A stretch of DNA of 64,000 bases. It comes from Fluviicola chungangensis (lineage in GTDB: Bacteria > Bacteroidota > Bacteroidia > Flavobacteriales_D > Crocinitomicaceae). Location of the stretch: NCBI RefSeq assembly GCF_007558725.1, contig NZ_VLPL01000008.1, positions 124,001 through 188,000 on the forward strand. The letters run 5' to 3'. Made by a program: the position numbers and the translations under genes. Under the pieces are notes generated by a model, which made no database searches, had not been told where the DNA came from, and saw only the letters and a program-made list of their open reading frames with translations. How positions within the stretch are numbered: the stretch's first letter is position 1; every line of letters starts with the position of its first letter. Positions 51,327-61,831 of the stretch are shown here, piece after piece.

Positions 51327-52649
51327 ATGGAAAAGTCGCCTATTGAAATACTTCTTAAGCCAGTCAACCGATTCATTCATAGGGAGTTTACCGGTGGTAT
51401 CGTTTTGTTTTCCTGTGTGGTGCTTGCAATCTTTCTTGCAAACTCTCCCTGGCAGGAAAGTTACTTCCATTTTTGGGAGCAGAAATTTGTCGTGGATTTT
51501 GATGGATATGCCCTGGATAAACCCTTGCATGTTTGGATCAATGACGGATTGATGGCGCTGTTTTTCTTTGTTATCGGACTCGAATTGAAACGGGAGTTCA
51601 TGGCAGGGGAATTGTCTACTCCGCGCAAAGCTGCATTGCCTATGATAGCTGCTCTGGGTGGTATGATTGTGCCTGCAATCATTTATGTTTTATTCAATGT
51701 GGGAGGAAGCGGGTTGAAAGGATGGGGAATTCCCATGGCAACCGATATTGCTTTTGCGTTAGCCTTGCTTTCACTTTCCGGAAAAGGAATTCCCTCATCG
51801 GTAAAAGTATTCCTTTCCGCACTTGCTGTTGCAGACGACCTGGGAGCAGTGCTGGTCATCGCTTTCTTCTATACCGCTCATATTTCTGCCGTTCCTTTAT
51901 TGATCGGAGGTGCATTGTTGTTGTTGCTGTTGTTGGGAAATTACCTGGGAGTTCGCAGTACCGGTTTTTATCTTGTAATCGGAATCGCTGTCTGGATTGG
52001 CTTTTTGCTCTCGGGTGTTCACGCAACCATAGCCGGGGTATTGGTCGCATTTACCATACCGGCCAGGACCAAAATTGATGAAGAAGAATTTATCAGGAAG
52101 AACCGGCAATATGCCGATAAGTTTGCGGAAGCGATCCCGTTGGAAGGTACATTGACAACTCCCGAGCAGCACGATAGGATCCAGGATATGAAAAAATTGT
52201 GCCTGGCAGCTGAAACACCCTTGCAGAAAATAGAAGAAAACCTTCATCCCTGGGTTTCATTTGTCGTCATGCCATTGTTTGCACTGGCTAATTCGGGGAT
52301 GATCCTGAACGGGGATTTTCTGTCCATGATCGCCAATCCGATAAGTCTCGGAATCGTGACAGGTCTTGTGGTGGGTAAATTCATAGGAGTATTCTCATTC
52401 ACCTGGCTCAGTGTCCGGTTCAAAATAGGCGTACTTCCCGAACGATCCAATTGGATGCACATCCTCGGAGTATCGGTACTTGCCGGTGTTGGTTTTACGA
52501 TGTCCTTGTTTGTCACGGGACTGGCATTTAAAGAAAGTGAACTGACAGATCAGGCAAAATACGGGATTCTTACTGCATCTGCGCTGGCGGGAATAGCAGG
52601 AACTGTGATTCTCAAAATAGCACAAAGAAGAAAGAAGACTTCTTCATAA
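51327..52649 (+). CDS. nhaA: Na+/H+ antiporter NhaA
   Basis: A 440-aa antiporter that exchanges cytoplasmic Na+ for external H+. Diagnostic features are VWINDGLMALFFFVIGLELK near residue 70, the ATDIAFALALL motif near 140 and the essential Asp pair in SALAVADDLGAV near 170, plus GVGFTMSLFVTGLAF near the end. The length is usual for NhaA with a C-terminal extension. It is 187 bases after the SulP gene. Confidence 0.95.
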   Translation: MEKSPIEILLKPVNRFIHREFTGGIVLFSCVVLAIFLANSPWQESYFHFWEQKFVVDFDGYALDKPLHVWINDGLMALFFFVIGLELKREFMAGELSTPRKAALPMIAALGGMIVPAIIYVLFNVGGSGLKGWGIPMATDIAFALALLSLSGKGIPSSVKVFLSALAVADDLGAVLVIAFFYTAHISAVPLLIGGALLLLLLLGNYLGVRSTGFYLVIGIAVWIGFLLSGVHATIAGVLVAFTIPARTKIDEEEFIRKNRQYADKFAEAIPLEGTLTTPEQHDRIQDMKKLCLAAETPLQKIEENLHPWVSFVVMPLFALANSGMILNGDFLSMIANPISLGIVTGLVVGKFIGVFSFTWLSVRFKIGVLPERSNWMHILGVSVLAGVGFTMSLFVTGLAFKESELTDQAKYGILTASALAGIAGTVILKIAQRRKKTSS

Positions 52650-52669
52650 AAGTTTGTATCTTTTTATCG

Positions 52670-53989
52670 ATGGAAAACCAAAATTTACTTCAATTCCTGA
52701 AGAAATTCATTGTCAGCCGTTTCAATTTGCGTCACGACCAGGCAAACGAACAGGAAGTTATCCGATCAATTACACGAAACTCTGATTTCGTTGGGGCGAA
52801 CCTGTGGACCTTGATCTTTGCCATCCTCATCGCCTCGATCGGGTTAAACATGAATTCGACAGCTGTGATCATCGGTGCGATGCTGATCTCACCGCTGATG
52901 GGACCGATCATGGGAGTGGGCCTTGGAATCGGTACGAATAATTTCGAACTGGTAAAAAAAGGGGTGCGCAACCTAATTACAGCAACACTGATCGGCATCG
53001 CCACATCTGCCATTTATTTTTGGATCACACCCTTGGATGAGGCTAAAAGCGAACTGCTGTCTCGCATCACACCTACGTTATGGGATGTATTCATTGCTTT
53101 TTTCGGCGGATTGGCGGGAGTGGTTGCCGCAACGCGTAACGAAAAAAGCAACGCAATTCCCGGGGTAGCTATTGCAACAGCACTAATGCCTCCGCTATGT
53201 ACAGCCGGTTATGGATTGGCAACAGGACATTTTTATTATTTTTTGGGCGCACTGTATCTATACCTGATTAACAGCATTTTTATCTGTATCAGTACCTTTA
53301 TGATTATCAGGCTGATGAAGTTCAAACGGGTTTCTTTCGACGATCCCGCGAGTGAAAAAAAAGTATCCCGGTATATATTGGGTGTAATAATCATTACCAT
53401 TCTGCCGAGTATTTATCTGACATACGGGATCGTTCATCAAAGTATTTTTGAAAGCAATGCCAAGAAATTCGTGAAGGAGCAGTTCACATTTAAGAACACG
53501 ATGGTCATTAGTACAGCGGTGAATTACAACACTAAAACCCCGGAAATAGATGTGTCACTGATTGGAAAGGAGTTGCAGCAATCCATCATTGACTCCATTG
53601 AATCGAATTTGAAACAATACCAGCTGGATGAGGCCAAACTAATCGTCCGTCAGGGCTTTAATGCCCGGAAAGAAATAGATCCTTCCAAAATAAAAACAGG
53701 AATATTGGAGGAACTTCTCCAACGGGATTCCCTTCATACCCAGCAATTAAAAAAATCACCGGAATTTCCGGATATACGGAATGAATTGAAAGCACTTTAT
53801 CCAACTTTAAAGTCGTACTCCCTGGGAAATGCCGTGGTGCGGGTTACGGAAGGAAGCAAACAGGATGATACTTTAACACTCATTGTGCTAAAGTTCTCCA
53901 CACCGCTTCGGAGAACCGAACGGGAAAAATTAACGAATTGGCTAACTGATAGATTACAAACCGATTCGATTAAATTGGTGTTGGAATAA
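52670..53989 (+). CDS. DUF389 membrane protein
   Basis: A 439-aa protein of the DUF389 family: NSTAVIIGAMLISPLMGPIM at about residues 62-81 and NAIPGVAIATALMPPLCTAG at about 160-180 are the signature motifs. About six N-terminal helices are followed by a roughly 170-residue soluble C-terminal domain. The function of the family is unknown. Twenty bases separate it from nhaA, so they are probably cotranscribed. Confidence 0.9.
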   Translation: MENQNLLQFLKKFIVSRFNLRHDQANEQEVIRSITRNSDFVGANLWTLIFAILIASIGLNMNSTAVIIGAMLISPLMGPIMGVGLGIGTNNFELVKKGVRNLITATLIGIATSAIYFWITPLDEAKSELLSRITPTLWDVFIAFFGGLAGVVAATRNEKSNAIPGVAIATALMPPLCTAGYGLATGHFYYFLGALYLYLINSIFICISTFMIIRLMKFKRVSFDDPASEKKVSRYILGVIIITILPSIYLTYGIVHQSIFESNAKKFVKEQFTFKNTMVISTAVNYNTKTPEIDVSLIGKELQQSIIDSIESNLKQYQLDEAKLIVRQGFNARKEIDPSKIKTGILEELLQRDSLHTQQLKKSPEFPDIRNELKALYPTLKSYSLGNAVVRVTEGSKQDDTLTLIVLKFSTPLRRTEREKLTNWLTDRLQTDSIKLVLE

Positions 53990-54003
53990 AAGCGTTTTCT
54001 GCA

Positions 54004-54333
54004 TCATGCCGCCATTTTTCTACAATGTTCGGCACACGTTTTACATGCTTCCGAACATTCTTTGCAATGTTCATGTGCATGTTTCCCGCATTCTTCACTG
54101 CAACGTTCGCACATTTCTGCACACAGCCTGCAAAGAGCTCCTGCTTGCTCACTGCCGATACTCATTAAACGGGCTGCTGCATAACACAGGGTGGCGCATT
54201 CCATGTCCAATTGAATACAGCGTTTCATATTCTCCAAATTTTCTTCCTGCAAGCAAGAAGAAGCGCAATGATCGCATAATGCTGCACAGCGGAGGCAAGC
54301 ATCAATACAACTTTTGTAATCGTGATAATTCAT
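54004..54333 (-). CDS. Cys-rich four-helix bundle copper-binding protein
   Basis: A 109-aa protein with about twenty Cys/His residues at helical spacing (CIDACLRCAALCDHCASSCL near the N terminus, CRLCAEMCERCSEECGKHAH near the centre). This matches the four-helix-bundle Csp/DUF326 proteins, which store many Cu(I) ions in their core. There is no signal peptide, so it is cytosolic like Csp3. It converges on the DUF389 gene and faces the copper cluster. Confidence 0.9.
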   Translation of the reverse strand: MNYHDYKSCIDACLRCAALCDHCASSCLQEENLENMKRCIQLDMECATLCYAAARLMSIGSEQAGALCRLCAEMCERCSEECGKHAHEHCKECSEACKTCAEHCRKMAA

Positions 54334-54659
54334 CGTTCGTTTTATTTGTTAATTCAACTTAGTTATTCGTTCAACGAAAAGGTGGTTTGGAAAAGCGGAG
54401 GAAATATAAGTTACTAAAGATGTTGCAGGATGAAAAGAGAACCTGTGATTTATGCAAAAAATTATAAAAAATGTAATAGTGCCTTTACTTTTGTCTTCCT
54501 GCATCCGTTTGCCCAGCTTCCCGCGCCAGCCTTCTTTCTATTGGCGGTGGAATTCCAAAAAAAGATTAAATTTTCAGTATGCTGTGAAGTGATTTTTAAC
54601 TTTAAGTTTGAAAACAGTTGTTTTCAATTGGCATGTAACTTACATTTGTTTATAATCAA
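54334..54659 (+). promoter_or_regulatory. Divergent promoter region of copper genes
   Basis: TTG (54618-54620), 20 bases, then TACATTTG (54641-54648) lies just before the 54660 gene; TAAGTTTG (54603-54610) is a second -7 candidate. A 79-codon open frame here is not convincing. No copper operator could be recognised. Confidence 0.5.
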
Positions 54660-55082
54660 ATGGGAATGAAACGGATTCTTTCACTGATAATAATGGTTCT
54701 GTACCTGCTTCCGGCTCTTGGAATGACGGTATCGACGCATTTTTGTGGAGGACGATTGACAGATGTCTCTCTATTCGGTTCAACATCTAAAATGAATTGT
54801 TCCTGCGGAACCACCATTCCCGAAAAGAATCCGCTGGTTCAGAAAAAATGCTGCGAACAGCTTACTTATTCGTTAAAACTTGGAAATCAGCAGCTCAAAC
54901 AGTCGGTTTCCATTGTTAAAAGCACCGATGCGGAAATAACAGCACCGAAACAGTTCCGGTTTGAATTCACCCGGAACAGGGTCATTGTTCATGCGAATAC
55001 CGTTTTGAACTACATTCCGGATCTGCCGCCCGGCAGGTACAAAGAACCGATTTACATCCAGAACGATTCGTTCCTGATATAG
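54660..55082 (+). CDS. HYC_CC_PP-family copper-associated protein
   Basis: A 140-aa secreted protein: signal peptide about residues 1-25, then HFCGGRLTDVSLFG, the paired CC in VQKKCCEQ and the late PDLPPGRY motif, which define the HYC_CC_PP group of small Bacteroidota proteins near metal genes. The conserved His/Cys residues suggest metal binding in the periplasm. Met at residue 3 is an alternative start. Confidence 0.8.
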   Translation: MGMKRILSLIIMVLYLLPALGMTVSTHFCGGRLTDVSLFGSTSKMNCSCGTTIPEKNPLVQKKCCEQLTYSLKLGNQQLKQSVSIVKSTDAEITAPKQFRFEFTRNRVIVHANTVLNYIPDLPPGRYKEPIYIQNDSFLI

Positions 55083-55158
55083 AATCAGCTGATAAACCGC
55101 TATGATAGATGCTCCTTTAAGAGGGGAATTTCTTTAATGATTCAAAAAAACAAATGAT

Positions 55159-56007
55159 ATGAAAAAATTACAGCACTTCATGCTGGGAATGTCACTGTTG
55201 TTGGCATTTACCGCTTGTGCATCTCCAATAAAAAATGCAAAGACCGAAACATATAAAGTAGCAGGTAATTGCGACATGTGTAAAAACACCATCGAAACTG
55301 CAGCTAATAAGAAAGGCATTTCTTCAGCTGAATGGGACAAAGACAAAAAAGTCCTGACCCTGACATATGATTCCAAACAAACAACCCCATCCGAAGTGCT
55401 TAAGCGGGTGGCTTATGCCGGTTATGACAACGAACAGTTTCTGGCTCCCGACGATGCCTATGCAAAACTCCCGGGATGCTGTCACTACGATCGGATGAAG
55501 AAAGAAACTTCTGTCGCGGCTAATCCGGCGAACGAACAGAAAGAAAGTGAAACAGTTGTGAACGAACAAGAGAAGGGAAACTTACTTTCCGGGGTGTATG
55601 ATCACTACTTTGCATTGAAGGATGCACTGGTAAAAGACGACGGCAAAACTGCTTCAGCAAAAGCATTGGCGCTGGCGAAAGCAATTGGAGAAGTAGACAT
55701 GAAGTCCATGTCTTCTGAAGAACATGCCGCTTGGATGAACGTTTCGGGAGATTTGCTGATGCATGCCGAACACATTGCGGAAACAAAAGACATCGCGCAT
55801 CAGCGAGAGCATTTTTCCAAGTTGTCGCAAAAGATCTATACGTTAACCGAGACATTTAAACCGGGCGAAACGACCTATCTGCAACATTGTCCGATGTACA
55901 ATGACGGAAAAGGAGCCGATTGGCTGAGCAAGGAAAATGCAGTGAAAAATCCGTATTATGGAAGTTCCATGCTGACTTGCGGAAAAACAACCAAGACGAT
56001 CCGGTAA
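55159..56007 (+). CDS. HMA plus DUF3347 lipoprotein
   Basis: A 282-aa lipoprotein (lipobox LLLAFTAC, Cys near residue 21). A heavy-metal-associated domain (about 30-100) has GNCDMCKNTIE with a CxxC metal site; a CC pair and His follow in LPGCCHYDRM. The second half is DUF3347 (about 140-282: YDHYFALKDALVKDD, then HCPMYNDGKGADWLS and NPYYGSSMLTCG), known in periplasmic copper/silver efflux partners. It probably collects Cu(I) in the periplasm. Confidence 0.85.
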   Translation: MKKLQHFMLGMSLLLAFTACASPIKNAKTETYKVAGNCDMCKNTIETAANKKGISSAEWDKDKKVLTLTYDSKQTTPSEVLKRVAYAGYDNEQFLAPDDAYAKLPGCCHYDRMKKETSVAANPANEQKESETVVNEQEKGNLLSGVYDHYFALKDALVKDDGKTASAKALALAKAIGEVDMKSMSSEEHAAWMNVSGDLLMHAEHIAETKDIAHQREHFSKLSQKIYTLTETFKPGETTYLQHCPMYNDGKGADWLSKENAVKNPYYGSSMLTCGKTTKTIR

Positions 56008-56012
56008 AAAAA

Positions 56013-56573
56013 ATGAAGGTTTATATCAAAAACATGGTATGCAACCGCTGTAAAATGGTGGTGAAGTCTGAGCTCGAACAGCTCGGGCTTCAACCGCTTG
56101 CGGTGGAATTGGGTGAAGTGGAGTTAAAAGAAGCATTGACAACCGAAGAAAAGAAACGGATAGATACACGCTTTCGTGAATTAGGGTTTGAATTGATCGA
56201 TGACAAAAAAAGCAGGCTGATCGAGCGGGTGAAAAATCTCGTAATAGAGCTGGTGCATCATTCGGATGAAACATTGAAAATGAATGTGTCCGATTACCTG
56301 ATGCAATTCATTCCAATGGAATATAAGTACTTGAGTAATTTGTTTTCGGAAGTCGAAGGAACAACCATTGAGAAGTTTTACATCGCTCAGCGGATAGAAC
56401 GCGTGAAAGAATTGCTCGTTTATGACGAATTGTCTCTCAGTGAAATTGCCGATCAGATGGGGTACAGCAGTGTTGCCTACCTGAGTACACAATTCAAAAA
56501 AGTCGTCGGGCTCACTCCCAGTCATTTCAAAAGCATTAGAGCGGCTAAGCGGAAATCACTCGATTTGTTGTAA
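56013..56573 (+). CDS. AraC regulator with N-terminal metal-binding-like domain
   Basis: A 186-aa regulator. The N-terminal 65 residues (MKVYIKNMVCNRCKMVV) look like a shortened heavy-metal-associated fold with CxxC, and the C-terminal about 95 residues are an AraC HTH pair (IERVKELLVYDELSLSEIAD, YSSVAYLSTQFKKVVGLTPS). It should sense copper directly and control the surrounding genes. The start at 56013, five bases after the previous stop, is preferred to an upstream frame that overlaps it. Confidence 0.85.
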   Translation: MKVYIKNMVCNRCKMVVKSELEQLGLQPLAVELGEVELKEALTTEEKKRIDTRFRELGFELIDDKKSRLIERVKNLVIELVHHSDETLKMNVSDYLMQFIPMEYKYLSNLFSEVEGTTIEKFYIAQRIERVKELLVYDELSLSEIADQMGYSSVAYLSTQFKKVVGLTPSHFKSIRAAKRKSLDLL

Positions 56574-56651
56574 AAGTCATAACTCTATCAGGAAATTCCA
56601 TAACGCATATCCATTGTTTTCAAGTGAACTTTGCAATATAAATTGAAAATT

Positions 56652-59069
56652 ATGGAAATAACAGATCAGGAATTACTTCATATTCCGCTTGAAGGGGTGG
56701 AAAGTGAACATTGTGCCATGATTGTGGACAACGGATTAAAGGATCTTGAAGGAATCACTTTTCATAAGGTGGAGTTGAACAACAACCGTGCAATCATCAA
56801 TGAAACAAAAGCGTTTAATATTTTACCGAAGGCTGTCAAAAGGATTCGTGACCTGGGATATGAGGTCGCAACAGTCAAAAAGAACTTTCCGGTGTTAAAC
56901 ATGACTTGTGCATCCTGTGCAGTCAGTGCGCAGACGATCCTTGAAAGCACAAAAGGAGTGGTTTCGGTTTCTGTAAATTACGCCAATAATTCGGCATCCG
57001 TGGAATACATTCCTACCCTGGTTGGACCGAAGGAGCTTCAAACCGCATTGCGTTCAATCGGCTATGACCTGATGATTGATGAAACTGAAACGGCACACGA
57101 TACGCTGGAAGAATTACACAGCAAAAAATTCCGCAGGTTAAAACTGCGAACACTGGGTGCGATCCTGTTGTCACTTCCGGTGGTTGTCATAGGAATGTTT
57201 TTCATGGATATGCCTTATGCGAATTATATCATGTGGGCTTTTTCCACACCCGTTGTAGTTTGGCTTGGTAAAGATTTCTTCATCAATGCGTGGAAACAGG
57301 CAAAGCACCGTTCTGCCAATATGGATACGCTCGTTGCTTTGAGTACCGGAATCGCCTACCTGTTCAGTGTCTTCAATACTTTGTTTAGCGATTTTTGGCA
57401 CAGCAGGGGATTGCATGCTCATGTGTATTTTGAAGCAGCATCCGTTGTTATCGGGTTTATTTTACTAGGAAAATTACTTGAAGAAAAAGCAAAAGGCAAT
57501 ACCTCTTCCGCATTGAAAAAACTGATCGGGCTGCAACCTAAAACGGTTACCGTTTTGAACAAAGCCGGCGAATCGGAAGAAATACCGATCATACAGGTAC
57601 GTATCGGTGATACGATAGTCGTAAAACCAGGAGAAAAAATTGCGGTGGATGGAAGGGTGATTTCCGGGACCTCATTCGTTGATGAAAGCATGCTGAGCGG
57701 GGAACCGTTGGCAGTTGAAAAAAAGGAAGGTTCGGAAGTGTTTGCAGGAACGATCAATCAAAAAGGAAGTTTCCGGTTCCAAACAGAAAAAGTGGGAGAT
57801 GCAACCATGCTGGGACAGATCATTAAAATGGTCCAGGATGCACAGGGAAGTAAAGCTCCTGTTCAGAAGCTGGTCGATAAAATTGCAGGGATCTTTGTGC
57901 CGGTCGTTTTGGGTATTTCAATCCTGACCTTGATTCTCTGGGTAATCCTGGGAGGAGAGAACGGGTGGACACAAGGAATTCTTTCACTGGTGACCGTGCT
58001 GGTTATCGCCTGTCCCTGTGCGCTTGGATTAGCAACACCTACGGCGATCATGGTGGGTGTGGGCAAAGGGGCCGAAAACGGAATTTTGATAAAAGATGCA
58101 GAAAGTTTGGAGCTTGGGCGCAAAGTGAATGCGGTGGTACTCGACAAAACAGGGACGATTACCGAAGGAAAACCGCAAGTTACTGGCATCCATTGGTTAA
58201 ATGACAATCCATCGTCGCAATCCATCTTGTACACTATGGAAAAACAATCCGAGCACCCGCTTGCAGAATCTGTGGTTGAATACCTCCAGGGAAAAGAGTC
58301 GCTTCCTGTTCAGCACTTTGAAAGCATTACAGGATTCGGGGCAAAGGCAGAGATAGCAGGCAACACTTATTATGTGGGAAACAAAGGCTTACTCGAACAG
58401 AACCGGATTATTGTGAGCGAGGAATTGGTTGCCACAGCGAAAACCTGGCTCGGCGAGGCAAAAACAGTCATTTTCTTTGCAGATACACGGAAGGCACTTG
58501 CGGTGATAGCTGTTTCGGATGAGATCAAAGAAACTTCCGTAGAAGCTGTGAGGCAATTGAAACAGTTAGGCATTGAAGTGTATATGCTTACCGGAGATAA
58601 CGCACAAACAGCAAAAGCGATTGCGGAGAAAGCCGGAATTGACCACTATCAAGCGGAAGTCCTTCCTGCGGATAAATCGGCATTTGTGAAACAGTTGCAG
58701 GGAACAGGTAAAGTGGTTGCAATGGTCGGTGACGGGATCAACGACAGCAACGCGCTCACACAGGCAGATGTCAGTATTGCCATGGGAAAAGGAAGCGATA
58801 TTGCCATGGACGTGGCGCGAATGGTCATCATTTCTTCCGATCTGACCAAAATACCGGTCGCATTTCACTTGTCCAGGCAAACCGTTTCAGCAATCAGGCA
58901 AAACCTGTTCTGGGCGTTTATCTACAACATCATAGGTATTCCGATAGCGGCCGGGGTGCTCTACCCCGTGAACGGTTTCCTGCTCAACCCGATGATCGCA
59001 GGTGCCGCGATGGCATTGAGTTCTTTAAGTGTGGTGAGCAATAGCTTGCTGCTGAAATTCAGAAAGTGA
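56652..59069 (+). CDS. copA: Cu(I)-exporting P1B-type ATPase
   Basis: An 805-aa copper pump. The N terminus has one degenerate metal domain ([11 protein letters not shown], single Cys) and one full domain with MTCASC at about residues 84-89. Membrane CPC lies near 453 ([14 protein letters not shown]), phosphorylation motif DKTGT near 497, the HP pair in SEHPLAE near 537, and [10 protein letters not shown] near 692. Together these define the Cu+ class (P1B-1). The start at 56652 gives the conserved beginning. It follows the AraC gene by 78 bases. Confidence 0.93.
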   Translation: MEITDQELLHIPLEGVESEHCAMIVDNGLKDLEGITFHKVELNNNRAIINETKAFNILPKAVKRIRDLGYEVATVKKNFPVLNMTCASCAVSAQTILESTKGVVSVSVNYANNSASVEYIPTLVGPKELQTALRSIGYDLMIDETETAHDTLEELHSKKFRRLKLRTLGAILLSLPVVVIGMFFMDMPYANYIMWAFSTPVVVWLGKDFFINAWKQAKHRSANMDTLVALSTGIAYLFSVFNTLFSDFWHSRGLHAHVYFEAASVVIGFILLGKLLEEKAKGNTSSALKKLIGLQPKTVTVLNKAGESEEIPIIQVRIGDTIVVKPGEKIAVDGRVISGTSFVDESMLSGEPLAVEKKEGSEVFAGTINQKGSFRFQTEKVGDATMLGQIIKMVQDAQGSKAPVQKLVDKIAGIFVPVVLGISILTLILWVILGGENGWTQGILSLVTVLVIACPCALGLATPTAIMVGVGKGAENGILIKDAESLELGRKVNAVVLDKTGTITEGKPQVTGIHWLNDNPSSQSILYTMEKQSEHPLAESVVEYLQGKESLPVQHFESITGFGAKAEIAGNTYYVGNKGLLEQNRIIVSEELVATAKTWLGEAKTVIFFADTRKALAVIAVSDEIKETSVEAVRQLKQLGIEVYMLTGDNAQTAKAIAEKAGIDHYQAEVLPADKSAFVKQLQGTGKVVAMVGDGINDSNALTQADVSIAMGKGSDIAMDVARMVIISSDLTKIPVAFHLSRQTVSAIRQNLFWAFIYNIIGIPIAAGVLYPVNGFLLNPMIAGAAMALSSLSVVSNSLLLKFRK

Positions 59070-59170
59070 AGAAGCCGTAAAAATCATAAAACGTACAGAA
59101 AATACTATAAGACAGGAATGCCGTAAAAGCGCAAACTTTGCTGGAGTAATAGTTGAAAAAATACATTAAC

Positions 59171-59386
59171 ATGAAAACACATCAATTTAAAACAACGATT
59201 AAATGTGCCGGATGTTTGGAAAAAGTAAGCCCGTTTCTGAACGAACAGCTGACTCCGGAAGAATGGAACGTGGACATCCTTAATCCGGATAAAATCCTGA
59301 CGGTCCATTCGGATAAAATAACGGCAGACGAAATCGAAGAAAAAGTAATACAGGCCGGATTCCGGATTGAACGAATTCGCGAATAA
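59171..59386 (+). CDS. CopZ-like heavy-metal chaperone
   Basis: A 71-aa single HMA domain: FKTTIKCAGCLEKVSPFLNE with CAGC at residues 12-15, ending with VIQAGFRIERI. It likely passes Cu(I) to the ATPase upstream. The ATG at 59171 fits the domain; an upstream TTG would add six residues. Confidence 0.85.
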   Translation: MKTHQFKTTIKCAGCLEKVSPFLNEQLTPEEWNVDILNPDKILTVHSDKITADEIEEKVIQAGFRIERIRE

Positions 59387-59446
59387 TAATCCCGGAAAGT
59401 CTCCTTTCGTAAGAAAATGAGTGGTTAACAATGGAAATTGATTGAG

Positions 59447-61666
59447 ATGAAGAAACGAATGTGGATAATCATGATGCTATGGATGCCCCTGATAACACTG
59501 GCACAAAAAACAGTGCGTTATGATTTGTATGTCAGGGATACGATCGTAAATTTCACAGGTAAGGAGCGGCAGGCCTTTTCCGTGAATGGGAGCATCCCCA
59601 TGCCTGAATTGCATTTTACGGAAGGAGATACTGCAGAGATCTGGGTTCATAACGAATCAAAAAAGAAAACTTCCATTCATTGGCATGGGGTGATCCTGCC
59701 CAATGAACAGGATGGTGTTCCATATCTGACCACGGCACCCATTCCGGGCGGAACAACCCATTTGTATAAATTCCCCATCGTTCAGAACGGAACATACTGG
59801 TATCATTCCCACATGGAATTGCAGGAACAAAACGGGATGTACGGAGCATTTATCATTCATAAAAAAGAGGAAACAAAGCTGCCGGAATATACCATTGTTT
59901 TAAGTGACTGGACAGATATGAAACCATTCGAAGTCCATCGGAGACTGCACATGGCGAACGATTGGTCTGCAATTAAAAAAGCCGTGGTCCAGAAAGGTGC
60001 GGTGCAGAGTTATGCAGATGCGATTGCCGCGCGAAGTCTCAAAACAAAATTCGGGAATGAATGGAAGCGCATGTTGGCAATGGATGTGAGCGATGTGTAT
60101 TACGACAAGCTCCTTACCAATGGCCGGTCGGAAGATGAAGTCCCCGCGTTTAAAGCCGGGGACCGGATCCGGGTAAGGATCATCAACGGGAGTTCTTCAT
60201 CCTATTTCTGGATCCGTTATTCGGGGGGGAAGATGAATGTTGTTGCCAGCGATGGAATGGACGTGGTACCGGTACCCGTTGACCGCTTCATCATTGCCGT
60301 GTCGGAAACCTACGATGTGATCCTGACAATTCCTTCGGAAAACACAGCTTTCGAGCTTCAGGCAACATCGGAAGATCGGATCCGAAGCACCTCCTTGTGG
60401 TTGGGAACAGGTATAAAACAGCTGATTTCTCCGCTGGAACCCCTGAAGTATTTCGAAGGCATGCAAATGATGAATGACATGATCAAAATGGATGGGAACC
60501 TGGACGACATGGGAATGAACATGAGTTTGCAGCAAATGGATATGAATGTGGTGATGTATCCGGAGATAACCGGTTCAAAGAAAAAGAAAAAACAAGGGCA
60601 CAAGCACATGGACATGGCGGATGGCAAGCAATACAAAAGCAATGAACTGTCAGAAATCGTGACACTGAATTACAACATGCTCCGATCGCCTGTAAAAACG
60701 ACCTTGCCGGAGGCCAAGACGACGGTTTACCACTTTGAACTGACCGGGAATATGAATCGCTATGTTTGGAGCATCAATAATAAAACCGTTTCCGAAGCTG
60801 ATAAGATTTTAATCAGGAAAGGGGAGAATGTCCGGATTATTATCTACAACAACTCCATGATGCGCCACCCGATGCATTTACATGGACACTTTTTCAGGGT
60901 ACTGAATGAAAACGGAGACTATTCTCCGTTGAAAAACGTCCTGGATATCATGCCGATGGAAACAGACACGATCGAATTTGCAGCAACCGAGAGCGGTGAT
61001 TGGTTTTTCCATTGCCATATTCTGTACCACATGATGAGCGGAATGGGGCGGATTTTTTCCTACGAAAACTCCCCTCCGAATCCCCAGTTGCCGAATCCGG
61101 AGAAATCTCTGAAGAAGTTGTATGCCGATGACCGTGAATTCCATTTCATGTTTCTGAATGATTTTGCAACAAACGGAAACGATGGTGAAATGATGCTGCA
61201 AAACACACGATGGAGTTTGCAGGCCGAATGGCGGTTGGGCTACAGTGCGAAGATGGGTTATGAGACGGAAGTCCATATGGGCCGGTATATCGGGAAAATG
61301 CAGTGGTTTATGCCCTATGTCGGGTTGGATTGGCGCTACCGCAGGATGGAAAGCGGAGAGACCGAGCGCAATTTGTTTGGCCAGGTGAATACACACAATC
61401 AGCGAACGGTTCTCTGTGCCGGGATTCAATATACGCTACCCATGCTCATTGTTGCCGATGTCCGAATCGATACGGACGGGAAATTCCGCCTGCAATTGAT
61501 GCGGGAAGATATTCCGCTCACCAAACGTTTGCGTCTTGGTTTAATGTACAATTCGGATTTTGAATACATGGCAGGCCTGAAATATATCCTCAATAAATCC
61601 TTTTCACTTTCCGCTCATTACGACAGCGATATGGGCTTCGGAGGCGGTTTTACCTTCACGTATTAA
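59447..61666 (+). CDS. Multicopper oxidase fused to CopB-like barrel
   Basis: A 739-aa protein with signal peptide (MKKRMWIIMMLWMPLITLAQ). Copper ligands are HWHG near residue 78, YWYHSHME near 119, HPMHLHGHFF near 475 and HCHILYHMMSGM near 522, all sites of a CopA-type oxidase. A Met-rich stretch (about 340-370, MNDMIKMDGNLDDMGMNMS) may carry Cu(I). After the oxidase, about 190 residues (from FHFMFLNDFATNG) look like a beta barrel similar to CopB. The fusion would anchor the Cu(I) oxidase at the outer membrane. Confidence 0.87.
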   Translation: MKKRMWIIMMLWMPLITLAQKTVRYDLYVRDTIVNFTGKERQAFSVNGSIPMPELHFTEGDTAEIWVHNESKKKTSIHWHGVILPNEQDGVPYLTTAPIPGGTTHLYKFPIVQNGTYWYHSHMELQEQNGMYGAFIIHKKEETKLPEYTIVLSDWTDMKPFEVHRRLHMANDWSAIKKAVVQKGAVQSYADAIAARSLKTKFGNEWKRMLAMDVSDVYYDKLLTNGRSEDEVPAFKAGDRIRVRIINGSSSSYFWIRYSGGKMNVVASDGMDVVPVPVDRFIIAVSETYDVILTIPSENTAFELQATSEDRIRSTSLWLGTGIKQLISPLEPLKYFEGMQMMNDMIKMDGNLDDMGMNMSLQQMDMNVVMYPEITGSKKKKKQGHKHMDMADGKQYKSNELSEIVTLNYNMLRSPVKTTLPEAKTTVYHFELTGNMNRYVWSINNKTVSEADKILIRKGENVRIIIYNNSMMRHPMHLHGHFFRVLNENGDYSPLKNVLDIMPMETDTIEFAATESGDWFFHCHILYHMMSGMGRIFSYENSPPNPQLPNPEKSLKKLYADDREFHFMFLNDFATNGNDGEMMLQNTRWSLQAEWRLGYSAKMGYETEVHMGRYIGKMQWFMPYVGLDWRYRRMESGETERNLFGQVNTHNQRTVLCAGIQYTLPMLIVADVRIDTDGKFRLQLMREDIPLTKRLRLGLMYNSDFEYMAGLKYILNKSFSLSAHYDSDMGFGGGFTFTY

Positions 61667-61831
61667 TCGATGGAAAATGGAGTTTCGAGTACAGGCTTTG
61701 TCCTGATACGCAATTGCCCTGCGGGAATTCAGATAAATGCATCCCGGGTTTCTTTTTTACGGTAATTTGGTAAACATGCTTGAAAAACGATTAATTTTAT
61801 GATTGCAATACATCGTTTTTAAATTGACACA

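Noticed and set aside
54430-54669. 79-aa frame before the HYC_CC_PP gene
   Set aside because: Covers the promoter boxes and has skewed Phe/Cys composition; judged noncoding.
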